From: ZLKRG08 sp046094385 | Lineage (GTDB): Bacteria > Actinomycetota > Actinomycetes > Nanopelagicales > Nanopelagicaceae | Direction: 5' to 3' | Length of the DNA: 53,982 nucleotides | Assembly (NCBI GenBank): GCA_046094385.1 | Contig: JBJTHJ010000071.1 | Span: 1-53,982 of the forward strand | Translations under genes and position numbers: made by a program | The notes under the pieces: generated by a model | What the model was told of the DNA's origin: nothing | Databases searched by the model: none | Seen by the model: the letters and a program-made list of their open reading frames with translations, nothing else | Shown: positions 51,773 to 53,982 of the stretch, one piece after another | Numbering within the stretch: position 1 is the stretch's first letter | Layout: every line of letters starts with the position of its first letter

Positions 51773-52524
51773 CAACTTCCAAAGTAACCAATAGCCTTTT
51801 GATTAAAGATCTGGCATTTGCATATCCAGATGGTAATCAAGCGCTCTTTGGCGTTAATCTAGAGATAGCGCCAGGTGAACGAGTTGCCTTACTTGGGCCA
51901 AATGGCGCTGGCAAAACTACTTTGGTCATGCATCTAAATGGAATTCATGCCGCGCAGCACGGTGAGGTTTTGGTGGCCGGTATCAAGATCAATACTGATG
52001 ACAAGGAATCACTCAAAGATATACGTGCCAAAGTCGGAATCGTCTTTCAAGATCCTGACGATCAATTATTTATGCCTACCGTCCGTGAAGATGTGGGCTT
52101 TGGCCCATATAACTTGGGTCAACGGGGCGAGGAATTGGAGAACACGGTTCGAAATGCGCTAGATCGCGTAGGTATGCTTGAATTTATTGATCGAGCGCCC
52201 CACCATTTATCTTTCGGTCAACGTAGAAGAATCGCAGTTGCAGGGGTCTTGGCTATGCAACCGGAGATTCTGGTGCTTGATGAGCCCTCTTCGAACCTCG
52301 ACCCTGCCAGTCGTCGCGAATTAGCTGAGATCCTAAAGTCATTGAAAATCACGCTTTTGATGGTTACCCACGACCTGCCTTATGCGCTCGAACTCTGCCC
52401 GCGCTCTGTGATTTTAAGTAATGGCAAAATCGTCGAAGACCGCGCTACCAAAGAGCTCTTACAAGATTCGAATACTCTAGGAAAATATCGCCTCGAGCTA
52501 CCAGTTGGATTTACTGCGATTTAA
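51769..52524 (+). CDS. cbiO: ECF transporter ATP-binding component CbiO
   Basis: ATPase of the nickel/cobalt importer, 251 aa. Walker A is GPNGAGKTTLVMH, the Q-loop VGIVFQDPDDQLF is characteristic of ECF ATPases, the signature is LSFGQRRRIAVAGVLA and Walker B is ILVLDEPSSNLDP. Only one ATPase is encoded, so it probably acts as a homodimer. The stop codon touches the 3' end of the opposite-strand tRNA gene without a gap. Confidence 0.94.
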   Translation: MTTSKVTNSLLIKDLAFAYPDGNQALFGVNLEIAPGERVALLGPNGAGKTTLVMHLNGIHAAQHGEVLVAGIKINTDDKESLKDIRAKVGIVFQDPDDQLFMPTVREDVGFGPYNLGQRGEELENTVRNALDRVGMLEFIDRAPHHLSFGQRRRIAVAGVLAMQPEILVLDEPSSNLDPASRRELAEILKSLKITLLMVTHDLPYALELCPRSVILSNGKIVEDRATKELLQDSNTLGKYRLELPVGFTAI

Positions 52525-52599
52525 TGGAGCCCCCGGTCGGGATCGAACCGACGATCTGCTCGTTACGAATGAGCTGCTCTACCACTGAGCCACGGAGGC
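52525..52599 (-). tRNA. tRNA-Thr(CGT)
   Basis: 75-nt cloverleaf with encoded CCA: acceptor GCCTCCG/CGGGGGC, D arm GCTC/GAGC, anticodon loop TTCGTAA (anticodon CGT), T arm GTCGG-TTCGATC-CCGAC, variable loop AGATC. One A-C mismatch closes the anticodon stem (31-39). The CCA lies directly beside the cbiO stop. Confidence 0.96.
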
Positions 52600-52613
52600 G
52601 CGAAGAGATTTGA

Positions 52614-53261
52614 TTAATCGACTAATACTTCGCCGTTAGGCGTTTGAAATTTTACGGCAATGATTCCGGTATCGCCATCTGCCTCTGCGGGACTTAACCA
52701 ACGAATCTCGATCTCATTTCCAAGCGCTTCCTTGTATTCGCATCCTAGATACTCACGAACTTTGGTGGGTTCACCAGCAACTTCAATTACGGTTATTTTT
52801 GAAGCTGGCTTTCCATCTGCAGATGGATGATGGTTTTCCACCCATTCAACGAAGAATGGTAGTTGGCGGTCTTCCAGGGTTGCCAAGATCCCAATCTGTT
52901 TCCAACGTAATGTCTCACCGTCTGGTTTGGTGCGAGAACCTTCAACTGCTGCGCGCCCTAAACGGGTTTCGATTTTTGCAACATCTTCTACTGAAAGCAC
53001 CCAAGTTAGCCAACCGCCACCTTCATCAGCGCGCTCTTTTACTGCACGACCGAAAGGAGTCTTTTCAGTTGCCGGGTGATCCAATGGACAGACAACTTCT
53101 ACGTAATGACCGTTTTGAAGTGGTGCTGTGAAGTTGCGTGTGCCAAAGCGAGGATGCATGCCACCATCTACGAAAGTGGTCCCAAGCTTTGCACCCAAAC
53201 GTTGCACAGTGTCAGAGATTTGATCATGAGATGTTACGTAAGAGATGTGGTCTAGACGCAT
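52614..53261 (-). CDS. VOC/glyoxalase-like domain protein
   Basis: 215 aa. It opens MRLDHISYVT, the usual first strand of a VOC fold with a metal-ligand His, followed by GARLGT-type and GHYVEVVCPLDHP segments that match the Glyoxalase_3-like actinobacterial family. Enzyme activity is unknown. The start is uncertain: ATG 53261 fits the family, but TTG 53279 and GTG 53276 are in frame upstream. TACGAT and AAGGAG (53296-53291) lie further upstream. Confidence 0.8.
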   Translation of the reverse strand: MRLDHISYVTSHDQISDTVQRLGAKLGTTFVDGGMHPRFGTRNFTAPLQNGHYVEVVCPLDHPATEKTPFGRAVKERADEGGGWLTWVLSVEDVAKIETRLGRAAVEGSRTKPDGETLRWKQIGILATLEDRQLPFFVEWVENHHPSADGKPASKITVIEVAGEPTKVREYLGCEYKEALGNEIEIRWLSPAEADGDTGIIAVKFQTPNGEVLVD

Positions 53262-53348
53262 GGGAGAATTTTGCACCAACTCAAGGGGTGCTCCTTACCA
53301 TCGTAAAAACCGATACCAAAACCAATTCCAGAGGGTTTTAGGCGTGAA

Positions 53349-53982
53349 TTACGCGCTACAGCGGAGGTTTTCCGCAGGGATTTCCCCCGAAATTAGATAC
53401 TTTTCGACCGTCTGGTCCACACACTCCGATCCACGGTTATAGCCAGTGTGGCCATCAGAATCCAGAGATATCAATCTGGAGTTGGCCAAGACTTCAGATA
53501 ATTTAACAGCCCAACGATAGGGAGTTGCGGGGTCATTGGTGGTTCCGATTACTAATACCGATGATTTCAATGCGATGTTATCGCTTACCTTCATGAACTT
53601 TCCATGTGGTAGATACTGACAAGTCAAATCACTATAAGCCACATACTTTCCAAAAAGTGGCGCAGCTGCTTTGACCGCTTCCGCATCAATTTCGGATTGC
53701 GGAAAATCATTACAAGAAATTACGGCTAGAGCATCGGCTTCGTTACTGCGATAGGTACCATCAGCTTCGCGACCAGTATATGCATCTGCCATTTTAAGTA
53801 GCGCTTCGCCTTTACCGTCAAAGAGATCTCGTAAGGCAGTGCGCAGAGCTGGCCAACCAGATTCTTGATCGTACAATCCCATAGCGATTCCGTAAACTGC
53901 CAGCGACTCCGTCAATTTTCGATTTGCTACTTCTATGGGGTTCTCTTTTAACTCCGCAAGTTTCTGTTGCATTTGAGTTACT
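53349..53982 (-). CDS. Alpha/beta hydrolase, TAP-like C-terminal part (partial)
   Basis: C-terminal 211 residues of a secreted tripeptidyl-aminopeptidase-like hydrolase; the frame is open to the right edge, so the nucleophile and signal peptide lie outside. The TAP-like C-terminal domain is visible: VLVIGTTNDPATPYRWAVKL carries the catalytic Asp, LDSDGHTGYNRGSECVD the catalytic His, and the final Cys residues fit the extracellular family pattern. The ATG at 53972 is internal. Confidence 0.85.
   Translation of the reverse strand, partial: VTQMQQKLAELKENPIEVANRKLTESLAVYGIAMGLYDQESGWPALRTALRDLFDGKGEALLKMADAYTGREADGTYRSNEADALAVISCNDFPQSEIDAEAVKAAAPLFGKYVAYSDLTCQYLPHGKFMKVSDNIALKSSVLVIGTTNDPATPYRWAVKLSEVLANSRLISLDSDGHTGYNRGSECVDQTVEKYLISGEIPAENLRCSA

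Noticed and set aside
53249..53284. Ten-codon TTG-initiated leader ORF before the VOC gene
   Set aside because: AAGGAG is well placed for it, but the peptide has no attenuator features and the call rests on a TTG start only.

Overview
The window reads as a chromosome segment of a small-genome, mid-GC actinobacterium. Evidence: a bS22 gene (the tiny Actinobacteria-type ribosomal protein), the actinobacterial order tilS-hpt-ftsH-folE-folP-folB-folK ... panC-coaX-lysS ... clpC, a mycobacterial-style XPB helicase with its winged-helix partner gene, and a single-domain GNAT N-acetylglutamate synthase. Spacers are almost absent and start/stop overlaps (ATGA, GTGA, TAATG) are common. This suggests a streamlined aquatic lineage such as Nanopelagicales (acI); the assignment is inference. 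No phage, IS element, CRISPR array or rRNA is visible, there is one tRNA, and no gene-free stretch exceeds 300 bases.

Layout. 1-1298: start of a nuo operon (nuoA, nuoB, partial nuoC). 1335-8514: menaquinone synthesis (menG, menF, menD, menC, menB, menE, menA). 8614-9875: a small membrane protein and TerC, the latter behind a manganese (yybP-ykoY) riboswitch. 10067-14292: system II cytochrome c maturation (resA, ccdA, resB, ccsB) led by a histidine phosphatase. 14324-19994: HAD phosphatase, winged-helix helicase partner, M20 peptidase and XPB helicase. 19957-24717: a glutaredoxin-like protein, a cluster of secreted proteins (leishmanolysin-like protease with FnIII and propeller, cytochrome b5-like protein, an unknown) and bS22. 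24718-30262: proC, a Cys-rich protein, radA, clpC. 30373-41002: argA-type GNAT, lysS, coaX, panC, the folate genes, ftsH, hpt, tilS and an NlpC/P60 hydrolase. 41068-49807: ABC exporter, metZ, heme O synthase, PBP4, small membrane protein, TrmH-type methylase, LMW phosphatase, MFS, TPR protein. 50025-52524: an ECF-type nickel/cobalt importer with an operator-like palindrome. 52525-53982: tRNA-Thr, a VOC protein and a partial TAP-like hydrolase.

How it works together. Complex I, menaquinone, cytochrome c maturation and heme O synthase describe an aerobic respiratory chain. Folate, pantothenate/CoA and lysyl-tRNA genes form one long housekeeping block. Mn (TerC riboswitch) and Ni/Co (CbiM-type importer) control are the two clear metal-response sites.

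The most interesting signals are regulatory architecture. At least thirteen genes have a TANNNT -10 box 6-8 nt before an ATG/GTG start, implying leaderless mRNAs. Several such genes are divergent pairs whose starts are only 21-31 bp apart, so their promoters must overlap. All eight convergent protein-gene junctions overlap (4-48 bp), leaving no room for ordinary intrinsic terminators. The menG-menF spacer holds an inverted repeat and a tandem 11-mer with alternating SD-like and anti-SD-like segments. A perfect 8-1-8 palindrome matching the Nur half-site layout sits at the predicted start of the cbiM transcript.
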